Assembly: GCA_023212695.1 (NCBI GenBank) | Contig: JALCCG010000055.1 | Span: 34,132-98,131, forward strand | Length of the DNA stretch: 64,000 nt | DNA from: Sporisorium sorghi | Lineage: Eukaryota; Basidiomycota; Ustilaginomycetes; Ustilaginales; Ustilaginaceae | Reading direction: 5' to 3' | In this document: positions 19,875 to 29,648 of the stretch, one piece after another | How positions within the stretch are numbered: position 1 is the stretch's first letter | How the letters are laid out: each line of letters begins with the position of its first letter | Notes under the pieces: model-generated | Seen by the model: only the letters and a program-made list of their open reading frames with translations | What the model was told of the DNA's origin: nothing | Database searches by the model: none | Translations under genes and position numbers: made by a program

Positions 19875-21443
19875 ATGGTGTCCGACTTTTTCTATCCGAA
19901 CCTCGGCGGTGTGGAAGGACACATCTACTTTCTCGGAGGGAGACTGTTGTCGCTAGGACACAAGGTGAGTACGCTCTACGGGCCAAATCTAGGCAGGTAA
20001 ATATGGCGGTTGTTGACGGAAGCCATGAACGCTCAATCGAATGCTCCTTTAATTCGCCAACAGGTGATCGTAATCACACACGCCTATGCGCCCGACCGCG
20101 TCGGCGTGCGCTACCTCTCCAACGGACTCAAAGTATACTACGTACCCTACCAGGTGATCGCGCGACAAGACACACTTCCCAACTTCTTCTCGCTCTTCCC
20201 GACGCTGCGCTCGATCCTGATCCGCGAACAGATCCAGATCGTCCACGGCCACCAAGCGCTGTCGTCGATGGCGCACGAAGGCATCCTGCATGCACGCACC
20301 ATGGGTCTGCGCACCGTTTTCACCGACCACAGCCTGTTCGGATTCTCGGACACAGCGTCGATCCTGACCAACAAGCTGCTTCGCTTTGCGCTGAGCGACA
20401 TCGACGCGGTGGTGTGCGTGTCGCATACGGGCAAGGAGAACACGACGCTGCGGGCGAATCTGGATCCTCGCAAGGTGTCAGTCATCCCGAATGCGGTGGT
20501 TGCCGAGCAGTTTTTGCCGAATTCGGAGCGGGCCAAGACGGACAAGCTGACGGTGGTGGTGTTGAGCCGCTTGATGTATCGCAAGGGGATTGACTTGCTT
20601 ATCGCGGCGATTCCGAGGCTCTGTGCGGCTCATGCTGATCTTCATTTCCTAATTGGTGAGTTCGTGACGAAAGCTCTGAACGGTGGAAGAGAACAGTCGA
20701 GCTGACCAGCGTTCATTGTCGTCCCTTCACCTCATGCGTCATTTCCAGGCGGCGACGGACCGAAACGAGTAGAACTCGAGCAGATGCGCGAGCGCTTCCT
20801 CCTACAAGACCGAGTCGAGCTCTGCGGCGCCGTACGCCAAGGCGAGGTGCGCTCGCACCTCACACGCGGATCCATCTTCCTCAACACCTCCCTCACCGAA
20901 GCCTTCGGCACGGGCATCATCGAAGCAGCGTGCGCCGGCCTCTTCGTCGTCTCCACCCGCGTCGGCGGAATCCCGGAAGTGCTCCCACCCTCCATGATCC
21001 GGCTCGCCAAGCCGGAAGAAGACGACATCGTGCGCGCGATGGACGACGCCATCGCCTACGTTCGCGCGGGCAAGCACGACCCGCTCGCATACCACGCGGC
21101 CGTTAAGCAGATGTACTCGTGGACGGACGTCGCGCGGCGCATCGAGCGCGTGTACGGCCAGTGCATGCAGAACGAGCTGTCGCGGGCGTCGGAACGGCTG
21201 GCGCGGTACTATGCGGGTGGGGCTATTGCAGGCAAGATATTTGTGATTATTGTGGCGGTGGATATGCTGTTCTTGAAGTTGCTGGAGTGGTGGTTGCCGG
21301 AGGGGAAGGTTGATCGGTGTCCGGCGTTTCGTCCGGTTCATCTGCAGAGGATGGCTGCGAAGGGGTCGGATCTGGAGGAGGAAGGGTCGGGAGCGCGTCT
21401 GCCGGAGGACGAGGCACGGGATATGGCAGAGCTGCTCTCGTAG
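19875..21443 (+). CDS. GPI3: GPI-GlcNAc transferase catalytic subunit GPI3/PIG-A, three exons
   Basis: Exons 19875-19964, 20064-20655 and 20749-21443 join to a 458-residue protein; both introns have GTGAGT donors and CAG acceptors. Residues 1-30 give [17 protein letters not shown], then [38 protein letters not shown] and [15 protein letters not shown]. After exon 3 comes [28 protein letters not shown] and VGGIPEVLP, with the Glu-rich nucleotide-sugar site of GT4 glycosyltransferases. A C-terminal hydrophobic helix ([19 protein letters not shown]) anchors it in the ER membrane. Family knowledge: it transfers GlcNAc from UDP-GlcNAc to phosphatidylinositol, the first step of GPI anchors. A TGA lies in frame upstream of the ATG, but a CAG just before it leaves room for a further 5' exon. 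Confidence 0.95.
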
Positions 21444-21727
21444 ATCCTAGACAGGGCGCTACAACGCTGTATTTGTATGAAAATGTATACCAATTGCATA
21501 GCATCTTCTGTTCGAAGGAGGAGTCGATGTCGCCAGACGTTTCAGGCTGATGTCGAGGGTGAAAATGCTCGGAAGTCGGACTTTGTGCGCACGGAAGCTG
21601 CTCAGCTTTTTGGATTTCACTCCACTTCTTCCGCCGAACGTGCTCTTGCTTCCGCTCTTGCAGCATGGCGCGATCCTTCTTCGCTCCCACCATGTAGCCC
21701 ACGACAACAAGACGGGACTCGTTGAGA

Positions 21728-23190
21728 ATGGCAGGCAACGAACCCATCCCCGCCGCGGTGATGCGGCTGCTGGCAGCAAGATACCCCACGCTCGAGGTGG
21801 ATCCGTCCTGGTTGTGAGTGCATCTCTGTAGACAAGGCCATTTGGCTTTCCTTCCGCAGACAGAGCCAACTGACACCCGCATCTCCGCACCTTCGCCATA
21901 ACATGTGCTTCCGACTCCTCACACAGGACTCGCTGCGTCGAACGCCTGCGCAACCGCGATGCATCACTGCGCACCGGCTCGGCAGATCAGCTGGCACGCG
22001 CAGTGCGACAGGAGCTGCTCGACACGGACCTCGCCGACGTCGTCCCCGCCTCATACACCCGCATCAACGCCTCACGCCTCAACACCTTCGGCGACAAGGT
22101 CGGCGACGTAGGCCGTGGTGCCATCCTCGTCCAGATCGAGAGCATGATGGACATCGGCTACTCGGCCTCGTCACAGCTCGAGATCGCCGAGGCACGCCGA
22201 GACGCTCGCCGCGCCAACGTAGACCCCAACGACGTGCCCGCCGAAGCGAAGCCGGACAGTGCGGAAGCGGACCACATGGCCGACTTCCAGGCGCAGGAGG
22301 ACGACAAGATCCAGGCGTCGACGGTGTTTCCGCGGCGGATGCTCAAGCTCGAGCTCTCGGACGGCAGCAAGGGTGGAGCTGTGCATGCGATCGAGCTGCA
22401 GCGCGTCAGTGGGCTGGATATGAACAAGACCAGCATTGGGACGAAGCTGCTGCTCAAAGGTGTTCTCGTCAAAGATGGTTATTTGCTGTTGACGCCGCAG
22501 ACGGTGTCTGTGGAAGGCGGCTGTGTCCGGGCGAAGGACGAAGTTGCGGAGGATAAGCTGATCGATAAATTGCGGCTGCAGCTCGGCAAGCCTCTGCAGA
22601 GCGACTCTTCCCCAAATGGTCCGCAGGCTACGTCGACAACGGGATCTACATCACGCCCTTCCGAGAGAGCAGCCGCAGCCGCAGCAGAGCGCGGCTTCAG
22701 CCCCGACGACGACGAGAGCGAGCTCCTGGCCGCACTCGAAGCGGAGGAGGCTCGCGCGGCTACCACCAGTTCCTCTGCTCGTGCTTCTGCAGCGACGAGC
22801 GCGAGAAACACCTCGACAGTCAACAGCAGCAACACTGGACAAACGACACCACACCCGCCTCCACCCGCGCGCCAGCGAGCTACGCTGATTGTGCCGGACA
22901 GCTTGGGGCAGACGTCGGCAGGCAAGTCGCAGAGTCAATCGTCGAATGGAGCGGCAACAAAGGTCAGCGCCACGCAGGAAGATCCGATCTCGCTGATTGA
23001 CAGCGATGACGAGGACGACGCGCTGTTCGCTTCGATCCCGGACACGGTGCTGGAGGGTAAGGGTTTGAGTGGGGAGGGCGAAAGTGGGTATCAACGGGAG
23101 CGCAGCAGGCAGGAGCAGTCGGCGTCGATGAGAAGCTACCACAACTCGCGCGAGGAGCCGATTGTCATCGAGTCATCGCCTGAGCCGTGA
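21728..23190 (+). CDS. RMI1: RecQ-mediated genome instability protein RMI1, two exons
   Basis: Exon 1 (21728-21813) encodes MAGNEPIPAAVMRLL and TLEVDPSWL. Intron 21814-21926 (GTGAGT...CACACAG, branch-like AACTGACAC) splits a Leu codon. Exon 2 runs 21927-23190, giving 449 residues. The Pro-Ser-Trp-Leu start followed by QELLDTDLADVV is the RMI1 N-terminal helical domain, and GAILVQIESMMDIGYS with MLKLELSDGSKGGAVHAIE is its OB-fold (to about residue 210). The rest is disordered and acidic, with ISLIDSDDED and PIVIESSPEP near the end. Family knowledge: RMI1 binds Top3 and the Sgs1/BLM helicase and promotes double Holliday junction dissolution. Without exon 1 the N-terminus lacks any ATG, which supports the join. 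Confidence 0.9.
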
Positions 23191-23300
23191 TGGCCCTGCC
23201 TCTTCGTTAATGTGGTCGTGATCGACACTCTCGAGCGACTTAGAACGCAAGCAAATCTTCACAGCCAGAGCGGATTGGTGGGGGCATGCATTTCATTCTA

Positions 23301-24164
23301 TCAACGTTCAGCGCCATGATTCGGTCTCGCGTAGTGCGGCGCCTCTCCAGACCGATCCGCCTCGGGCGCTACGCGCTGCAGCCCGACCCCCGGCACCCGT
23401 CGCATCTCCTCCCGATCCTCCACCGCCGGCGCCGCCTCCCTCCCGCCTACACCCCTCCCCTTCGCCTGCTCAAACAGCTCCTTCAGCCCTTTCTCGCCCT
23501 CCCACCTATTGAACATCTGCGCGCACTCCTCAGCACTCGGCTGACCCGCCAGCGGATCCGCGCCATGCTCGATAAGCACCCTTACAACATCGTCGTACCC
23601 CTTGAACACGGCACCTGCGACGATGCTCTGGCCANNNNNNNNNNNNNNNNNNNNNNNNNNNNNNNNNNNNNNNNNNNNNNNNNNNNNNNNNNNNNNNNNN
23701 NNNNNNNNNNNNNNNNNNNNNNNNNNNNNNNNNTGGCCGTTGAGCTGGTTTGGATCGGGGGTGCCGCGCCAGCCGCGGGTGGAAGGGCTGTCCGGGGCTG
23801 ACGGCAACGCAGGCTCGGTGAGCATTCTGCGGACGAGATCGGCGTGCCCGTGGTACGCGGCGAGCATGAGGAGCGTATCGCCGCGATTGTTGGTCAGGTT
23901 CGGCGGGAGGCCGGCGGCGAGGTAGTCGAGTAAGGTAGTGTCGCCGGTGCGGGCCAGGTCGAACATCTGTCGTCAATCAAAGGTCACGGCACGGTCAGTT
24001 TCCAGTCACAAGTCAAATGCAAGTGTATAGCATAGCCGGAACGCGGCACTCACTCTATTGGCAAGGTCGATGGCCGCGTTAGGCAGCTGTGCAACCGACG
24101 CCGGGCTGTGCTGAGGCGGTTGTGGCGGCGGAGAAGCGCTGGTTGTTTCTGGAACCGGCGTCAT
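23301..24164 (-). CDS. Ankyrin-repeat protein, two exons, interrupted by an assembly gap
   Basis: Exon 1 (24164-24054, 37 codons, Pro/Ser-rich then AIDLANR) and exon 2 (23966-23301) join across an 87-base intron (GTGAGT...GACAG). The product is about 258 residues, including 33 unknown residues from 99 N at 23635-23733. Readable ankyrin pieces are MFDLARTGDTTLLDYLAAG, NNRGDTLLMLAAYHGHADLV and, after the gap, QSIVAGAVFKGYDDVVRVL and HGADPLAG. The 99 bases keep the frame and have room for one ankyrin repeat. It resembles small fungal ankyrin proteins of the yeast YCR051W type, whose role is not well defined. The gene is convergent with RMI1. Confidence 0.85.
23635..23733. other. Assembly gap, 99 N
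   Basis: All bases are N. The gap lies inside the ankyrin gene and is flanked on both sides by TGGCC, so a collapsed or hard-to-read repeat is possible. Confidence 0.99.
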
Positions 24165-24670
24165 CGTTTGCGTTCGTACTGATCAAACTATGTCGTTGCT
24201 GGAGTGTGGTGGTGGTGTTGGTGGCAAGAGGTAAGCTCGAGAGCCATGTCGCTGACCGCAAAGTGAAGACTGGACCCTGAATGGAAGAAAGCATGACTGA
24301 GCGTTGCAGCTGGCGTGCATCGAGGGTGGAGGAGGGTTGAAAAGTCAGGCTTATGTAATTGAGATTGAAAGACCGAGTCACACACGTAATGCTTTCCAAT
24401 TTCCGGCTCAGAAGCACACATTCCAGAAAGGAAGAACGTCTCAGCGCGTCGAAGCGGAAAAAAAAAAAAAAAAGCTTTTTTCCTTGAGATTCAGCTCGTG
24501 CGCAGCGTGTCACAAATGATATCGCTCGCTCTCTATCTCTAGAGCTCGCTTTGACCCTTCTTCCCCTTCCTCCTTCACCCACCTCTTCCTCTTCCTATCT
24601 TCATTGTGCTCGTATCAACCACTTGCACGCACACCTCTTAGCATCGGAAAATAAATCGACACCCCGGTTG
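24165..24670. other. Divergent promoter with A16-GC-T6 palindrome
   Basis: The 506 bases lie between the ankyrin gene and alanyl-tRNA synthetase. A16, GC and T6 run from 24458 to 24481 inside GGAAA...TTTCC. Between 24541 and 24670 there is no ATG, so the synthetase leader looks clean. Confidence 0.65.
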
Positions 24671-27600
24671 ATGCCAACAGCTCGTGCCTGCACTCTTCTG
24701 GCTCCCGGCATTGCACGCTCTTTTCCGTTGATCTCCACGGCTCGACTCACTGCTTCTAGACTAGCATATACACCTTCGTCGCTCTTCCAGACTAGACATC
24801 TTCAGAGCAGCTTCGTTCGTCCCGCAACCAGGTCCAACACACTTGCACACGGTCTCTCTACCTCTGGTCGTCGTCTCTACGCATCGCCCACCATGACTGA
24901 CACACAACCAACCTCCGGCACTGTCAACGCCGCCACCACCTCGCGCTTCGGCGACTGGCCCGCTACCAAGGTGCGCAACACCTTCACCGGCTACTTTGAG
25001 GAGCGCGCGCATACCTTTGTGCCCTCTTCCTCCACCATCCCCTACGATGACCCCACGCTCCTCTTCGCCAACGCCGGCATGAACCAGTACAAGCCCATCT
25101 TCCTCGGCATCGCTGACCCCAACTCGTCGTTCGGATCCATGAAGCGCGCCGTCAACTCGCAAAAGTGCATCCGTGCCGGTGGTAAGCACAACGATCTCGA
25201 CGACGTTGGCAAGGACACGTACCACCACACTTTCTTCGAGATGCTGGGCAACTGGTCGTTCGGTGACTACTTCAAGAAGGAGGCCATCGAGATGGCATGG
25301 GAGCTCCTCACCAAGGTGTACGGCCTGCCCAAAGATCGTCTCTACGTCACCTACTTTGAAGGCGATGCCAAGCAGGGTCTCGAGCCCGATCTCGAGGCGC
25401 GCGACCTCTGGCTCAAGGTCGGCGTCGACGAGGACCACATCCTCACCGGTGATGCCAAGGACAACTTCTGGGAGATGGGCGCCACCGGCCCGTGCGGTCC
25501 CTGCTCCGAGATCCACTACGACAGGATCGGCGGTCGCAATGCCGCCCACCTGGTCAACAAGGACGACCCCAACGTCATCGAGATCTGGAACAATGTTTTC
25601 ATGCAATTCAACCGCGAGGACGACGGCAAGTTGCGGCCCTTGCCCGCCAAGCACATCGACACGGGCATGGGCTTCGAGCGTCTCGTCTCCATCCTCCAGG
25701 ACAAGCCGTCCAACTACGACACGGACGTCTTTACGCCCATCTTTGACAAGATCCAGCAGCTCACCGGCGCACGCGCCTACACGGGCAAGCTCGGCGCCGA
25801 GGACAAGGACGGCATCGACACCGCCTACCGTGTCGTTGCTGACCATGTGCGAACTTTGACGTTTGCCATCTCGGACGGTGGTGTGCCTGATCGCGATGGC
25901 CGTGGCTACGTGCTGCGTCGTATCCTGCGTCGTGGCACGCGTTACGTGCGCAAGTACTTCCAGGTGCCCATCGGCTCGTTCTTCTCGCAGCTCGTGCCCA
26001 CGCTCGTCGACCAGATGGGCCACTTCTTCCCCGAGATTACCAAGAAGGTCGACGACGTCAAGGCCATCCTCGACGAGGAGGAGGCGTCGTTTGCGCGCAC
26101 CCTCGACCGCGGCGAGAAGCTGTTTGAAGAGTACGCCGCCAAGGCAAAGGCCGACGGCAAGAAGGAGCTCAGCGGCAACGACGTCTGGAAGCTGTACGAC
26201 ACGTTTGGCTTCCCCGTCGACCTCACGCTCATCATGGCCGAGGAGCAGGGGCTCGGCGTCAACGAAAAGGAGTTCGAAGCTGCCCAGGCCGAGTCCAAGG
26301 AGCTGTCCAAGGCAGGCGGTAAGAAGAGCGAGGCTGAAGCTGTCAAGTTCGACGTGCACGATCTGGGCCACCTCGAGAAGGACGCGTCGGTGCCCAAGAC
26401 GCAGGATGACTTCAAGTACGGCGTCAACACGGTCAAGGCGAGCGTGAAAGCCATCTACCAGGACCACAGCTTTGTCGCGGACACGACCAAGATCGGCGAC
26501 CGCGCCAAGAACTTTGGCATCCTGCTCGACCGCACCTGCCTGTACGCCGAGAGCGGTGGGCAGCAGGCCGACACGGGCACGATCGTGATCGACGGCAAGA
26601 CCGAGTTCGTCGTCGAAGACGCGCAGGTGTTTTCGGGCTACGTTCTGCACATCGGCCACCTCAAGCGCGGCGAGCTGGCGCTCAACGACGAGGTGGTGGT
26701 GTCGTACGACCAGACCAGACGTGGACCGCTGCAGTCGAACCACACGGCGACGCACATCCTCAACTTTGGCCTGCGCGAGGTGCTCGGCGACCACATCGAC
26801 CAGAAAGGCTCGCTCGTGGCGCCGTCCAAGCTGCGCTTCGACTTTTCGCACAAGCAGGGCGTTAACGTTCAGGAGCTCAAGAAGATTGAAGACATTTCGA
26901 TCGACTGGATCAAGCGCGATGTCGGGGTTTTCGCCAAAGAGATGCCGCTCGAGGTGGCGCAGAAGATCCCGGGTCTGCGCGCGGTGTTTGGCGAGGCGTA
27001 CCCGAACCCCGTGCGGGTTGTGACGCTCGAGTACGACTTGGACACGATCGCGGGTGATCTGGAGAACGCCAAGTGGCGCGGGACGTCGGTCGAGTTCTGC
27101 GGCGGCACGCACGTGGCCAAAACGGGCGACATCGGCGAGTTTGTCATCACCGAGGAGTCCGGAATCGCCAAGGGTATTCGACGTATCATTGCGGTGACGG
27201 GAGCGGAGGCCGCGAGTGTCACGCGCGTTGCTGACGATGCCGAGGCGCGTTTGGGCGAGATCGACGCGCTCACGGAGCAGAGCGAGAAGGACGCGGCGCT
27301 CAAGGCGTTCGGCACGCAGCTTGCGCAGCTCGACATGAGCGTTGTGCGCAAAGCGGCGCTCAACGAGCGCTTCGCCGCCATCCGCAAAGCCCTCGACACG
27401 GGCCTCAAGGCGAAAGACAAAGCCGACACCAAGCTCGTCGTCTCCGCGGTCGAGGAGCACTTCAAGCTCAACCCCAACGCCACCGTTTTGATTGCCAAAT
27501 TCGACGTCGGCGCAAACATGAAACCCCTGGCCTCCGCCATCAACACGGTCAAGAAACTCAACAAGTCCGCCTACCTCTTCAGCCAGCTCCTCGACCCCAA

Positions 27601-27865
27601 CGGCACCAAGCTCGCCCAAGGCACCGCGCTGAAGGCCAAAGTCATCCACACCGCCTACGTCTCCAAACACGACCAGCAGAAGGGCCTGAATGCAAAGGAG
27701 TGGATCGACACCGCCGCACAGCACCTCGGCGGCAAGGGCGGCGGCAAGGCAGACTCGGCTCAGGGAGTCGGCGAAATGGGCGGCCAGGCGCTCGACGACG
27801 CCATCGAGGCCGCAAAGAGGGTGTACACGCTCAAGTGCGAGGAGAGCGGCATGCCGCTGCAGTAG
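24671..27865 (+). CDS. ALA1: Alanyl-tRNA synthetase, probably both mitochondrial and cytosolic
   Basis: The frame from ATG 24671 gives 1064 residues; a second in-frame ATG at 24893 gives 990. Residues 1-74 of the long form are rich in Arg, Ser and Ala and have no Asp or Glu, as in a mitochondrial presequence. The class II core follows: RNTFTGYFEERAH, FANAGMNQYKPIFLG, CIRAGGKHNDLDDVG and HTFFEMLGNWSFGDY, GPCGPCSEIHYDR, DTGMGFERL. The editing domain has QSNHTATHILNFGLREVLG and later CGGTHVAKTGDIG, and a C-Ala-like domain ends the protein. It charges tRNA-Ala with alanine. Yeast ALA1 also makes both forms from one gene, with a non-AUG first start. The first ATG here has a weak context (T at -3), the second a strong one (CACCATGACT). 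Confidence 0.96.
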   Translation: MPTARACTLLAPGIARSFPLISTARLTASRLAYTPSSLFQTRHLQSSFVRPATRSNTLAHGLSTSGRRLYASPTMTDTQPTSGTVNAATTSRFGDWPATKVRNTFTGYFEERAHTFVPSSSTIPYDDPTLLFANAGMNQYKPIFLGIADPNSSFGSMKRAVNSQKCIRAGGKHNDLDDVGKDTYHHTFFEMLGNWSFGDYFKKEAIEMAWELLTKVYGLPKDRLYVTYFEGDAKQGLEPDLEARDLWLKVGVDEDHILTGDAKDNFWEMGATGPCGPCSEIHYDRIGGRNAAHLVNKDDPNVIEIWNNVFMQFNREDDGKLRPLPAKHIDTGMGFERLVSILQDKPSNYDTDVFTPIFDKIQQLTGARAYTGKLGAEDKDGIDTAYRVVADHVRTLTFAISDGGVPDRDGRGYVLRRILRRGTRYVRKYFQVPIGSFFSQLVPTLVDQMGHFFPEITKKVDDVKAILDEEEASFARTLDRGEKLFEEYAAKAKADGKKELSGNDVWKLYDTFGFPVDLTLIMAEEQGLGVNEKEFEAAQAESKELSKAGGKKSEAEAVKFDVHDLGHLEKDASVPKTQDDFKYGVNTVKASVKAIYQDHSFVADTTKIGDRAKNFGILLDRTCLYAESGGQQADTGTIVIDGKTEFVVEDAQVFSGYVLHIGHLKRGELALNDEVVVSYDQTRRGPLQSNHTATHILNFGLREVLGDHIDQKGSLVAPSKLRFDFSHKQGVNVQELKKIEDISIDWIKRDVGVFAKEMPLEVAQKIPGLRAVFGEAYPNPVRVVTLEYDLDTIAGDLENAKWRGTSVEFCGGTHVAKTGDIGEFVITEESGIAKGIRRIIAVTGAEAASVTRVADDAEARLGEIDALTEQSEKDAALKAFGTQLAQLDMSVVRKAALNERFAAIRKALDTGLKAKDKADTKLVVSAVEEHFKLNPNATVLIAKFDVGANMKPLASAINTVKKLNKSAYLFSQLLDPNGTKLAQGTALKAKVIHTAYVSKHDQQKGLNAKEWIDTAAQHLGGKGGGKADSAQGVGEMGGQALDDAIEAAKRVYTLKCEESGMPLQ

Positions 27866-28355
27866 AGCGCTCGTGATCAGCCGGTGCAATGTTGAAGGGG
27901 GAAGTCTGTGAATGCGATTGTTCTGATGATTTTGCTAGACGAGTGACTGGTGTACATATGAAGCGTGACATGACATTGTTTTGGTGGTGTACAAATGAGA
28001 CGAGGAGGGGGGACGGAACGAGACGGGACTGAGTCTGCTTTGCTTTTTGCGGGAATGAGACGAGAACTTGACTGAGACGGGACGGGACGGGAATCTTGGC
28101 TTTTGAGAAGTCGTGGTACAGATGAGACGAGGTTAACGAACGAGATCGAGATGCCAGCAACGGTCTTGACACAGGATGAGCGCTGAGATGCGAGCAACGG
28201 CCGTGGACACGGCACAAATTGTTCAAGAGGTGCTGAGCGTGGCAGGACGGGTGCCAACAAGTGCTGATCGAGACGCGAGGATCAGCCTACGGCACAGGGC
28301 AAGACTGCCCACGGTGCTGAGCTCTCGCAGAGCAGGGCGAAATGTCGAACGACGC
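27866..28355. other. Intergenic, convergent 3' ends
   Basis: This stretch is between alanyl-tRNA synthetase and the zinc-module orphan. It is purine-rich with imperfect repeats of GAGACGGGAC around 28010-28095. No supported gene. Confidence 0.5.
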
Positions 28356-29582
28356 CTACATGTTGGACTCGCGGAATCGCTTAGCTGGATGCTGGCGGCG
28401 TTCCTCGTCCAGAGCGCGAAGCATGCAAGCCATACGAAACGAGACCGCGCCGTCTTGAGCAGAGGTGTTGCAGACGGCGACGCGCTGCTCGAAGCGTCGC
28501 ACGAGATCGTCGTCGATGATCGGATCCAGGTCACGTCGAGAGAAGGTATCTTGAGGTGCCGCGCGGCTGAGCTCGAGGTCGCGTTCGAGTTGACGTTGCT
28601 TCTGCAGCAGCTCGACCCTCTGCTTGTCCGTCAGATACCAAGGCTGGATAACGTCGACGTCGTCGTCGCTATCATCGTCGTCGTCGTTGCTCTGCCTGTG
28701 GTCGAAGGCGCCTGTCTGCTTGCGGATGCCGTCAATAGCGCCTTTGGAGTCTCGATAGACGGCGGCTTCCAGATCGACATTGTCGCATGCCTCCAGACAA
28801 GACAAATCCGAGAGCGGCAGCTCTTGCTGTGCAAAGGTATGCACGGTGCGCAAGGCAAAAAGACGCGCGAGCTGCGCTTCTGCGTCCATCATCTCGAGCC
28901 TGGCTTTTTCGTCGCGAATGCGCTGCAGCTTCTGTTGTCGAAGTTGCACGCGTTGAGGGACGAAGCGCAGCACCATTCGACGCCTCGCGGCCAGCGTGCG
29001 CGTGGAAAGGAGTTTCATGGTGAGCGAACCGAACTCGCCGAGTGCCCGTCTCGCTCGTGATCGAGTCTCCTCGTCCAGATCTTCGATACGGCGTGCAGGT
29101 GCGGGATGAGCGTTGTCGACCTCATCATCGGTATCAACCCAAGGCACGATGTTGTCGTCGGAAGCATGGCCGTCGACCAGCTCGTATCCGTCGGGGGCCA
29201 CGTTGTCATCTGCTTGGACGGCCTGCTTCGTCCTGCAGAGAGCGCAGACACGTCGCGCGGCTGCATTGAGGCGGGTGTCCCCCTTGGTAAAGTAATCGGT
29301 CGTAAGCGGGTAGTCGATGCCGCACGATGTGCAGCAGCCTCGGAGAGTAGGCTCGGCGGGAGATGGAGCCGGAGCCCGGGCACGAACAGCAGCAGACGAC
29401 GAACCGGCGGCAGGGCTCTGGCAGCACGCCCAGCAGATGATGTTTACTTTGGCCGGATTGTCGCCCCTGGCAACCTTCTTGTGGTATTTGGCGAGAGCGG
29501 ACTTGGGGAAGCGATGGGAGGGCTGAGTCACGTCGCAGTGACTGCATGTGATGGCAGAATCACCGGCAAGATGGCGAGGGTG

Positions 29583-29617
<35 letters not shown>

Positions 29618-29648
29618 GACCATTATGATGATGAGAGTGACGAGGCAT
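28356..29648 (-). CDS. Hypothetical protein with two CxxC...CxxC modules
   Basis: A 430-residue frame not assigned to a known gene. After a His/Gly-rich start with an 11-Gly run there are two similar cysteine modules. Module 1 is C35-SH-C38...C72-WA-C75, with DVTQPSHRF-PKS after the first pair. Module 2 is C106-TS-C109...C135-AL-C138, with GIDYPLTTDYFTKG. Both follow the plan CxxC-x-hydrophobic-x2-Pro-x3/4-Phe-x-Lys...CxxC, a plan common in small zinc-binding treble-clef or ribbon domains and resembling the Stc1-type domain. The rest is charged helix (about 185-300), an acidic stretch (SNDDDDDSDDDVD) and a Lys/Arg/Glu-rich C-terminus. ATG 29648 is the first in frame. A nucleic-acid role is possible but is inference only. 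Confidence 0.72.

Noticed and set aside
22003..23190. RMI1 starting at an internal GTG codon
   Set aside because: It would lack the conserved N-terminal helix. The spliced model from ATG 21728 restores the family start with proper splice sites.
24761..27889. 1042-codon open frame antisense to alanyl-tRNA synthetase
   Set aside because: It mirrors the synthetase almost end to end, has no domain, and is explained by GC-rich codon bias, which keeps stop codons rare on the opposite strand.
28176..29060. 294-codon plus-strand frame overlapping the zinc-module orphan
   Set aside because: It overlaps the minus-strand frame that has paired Cys modules and a good start. No motif is seen in the plus-strand product.
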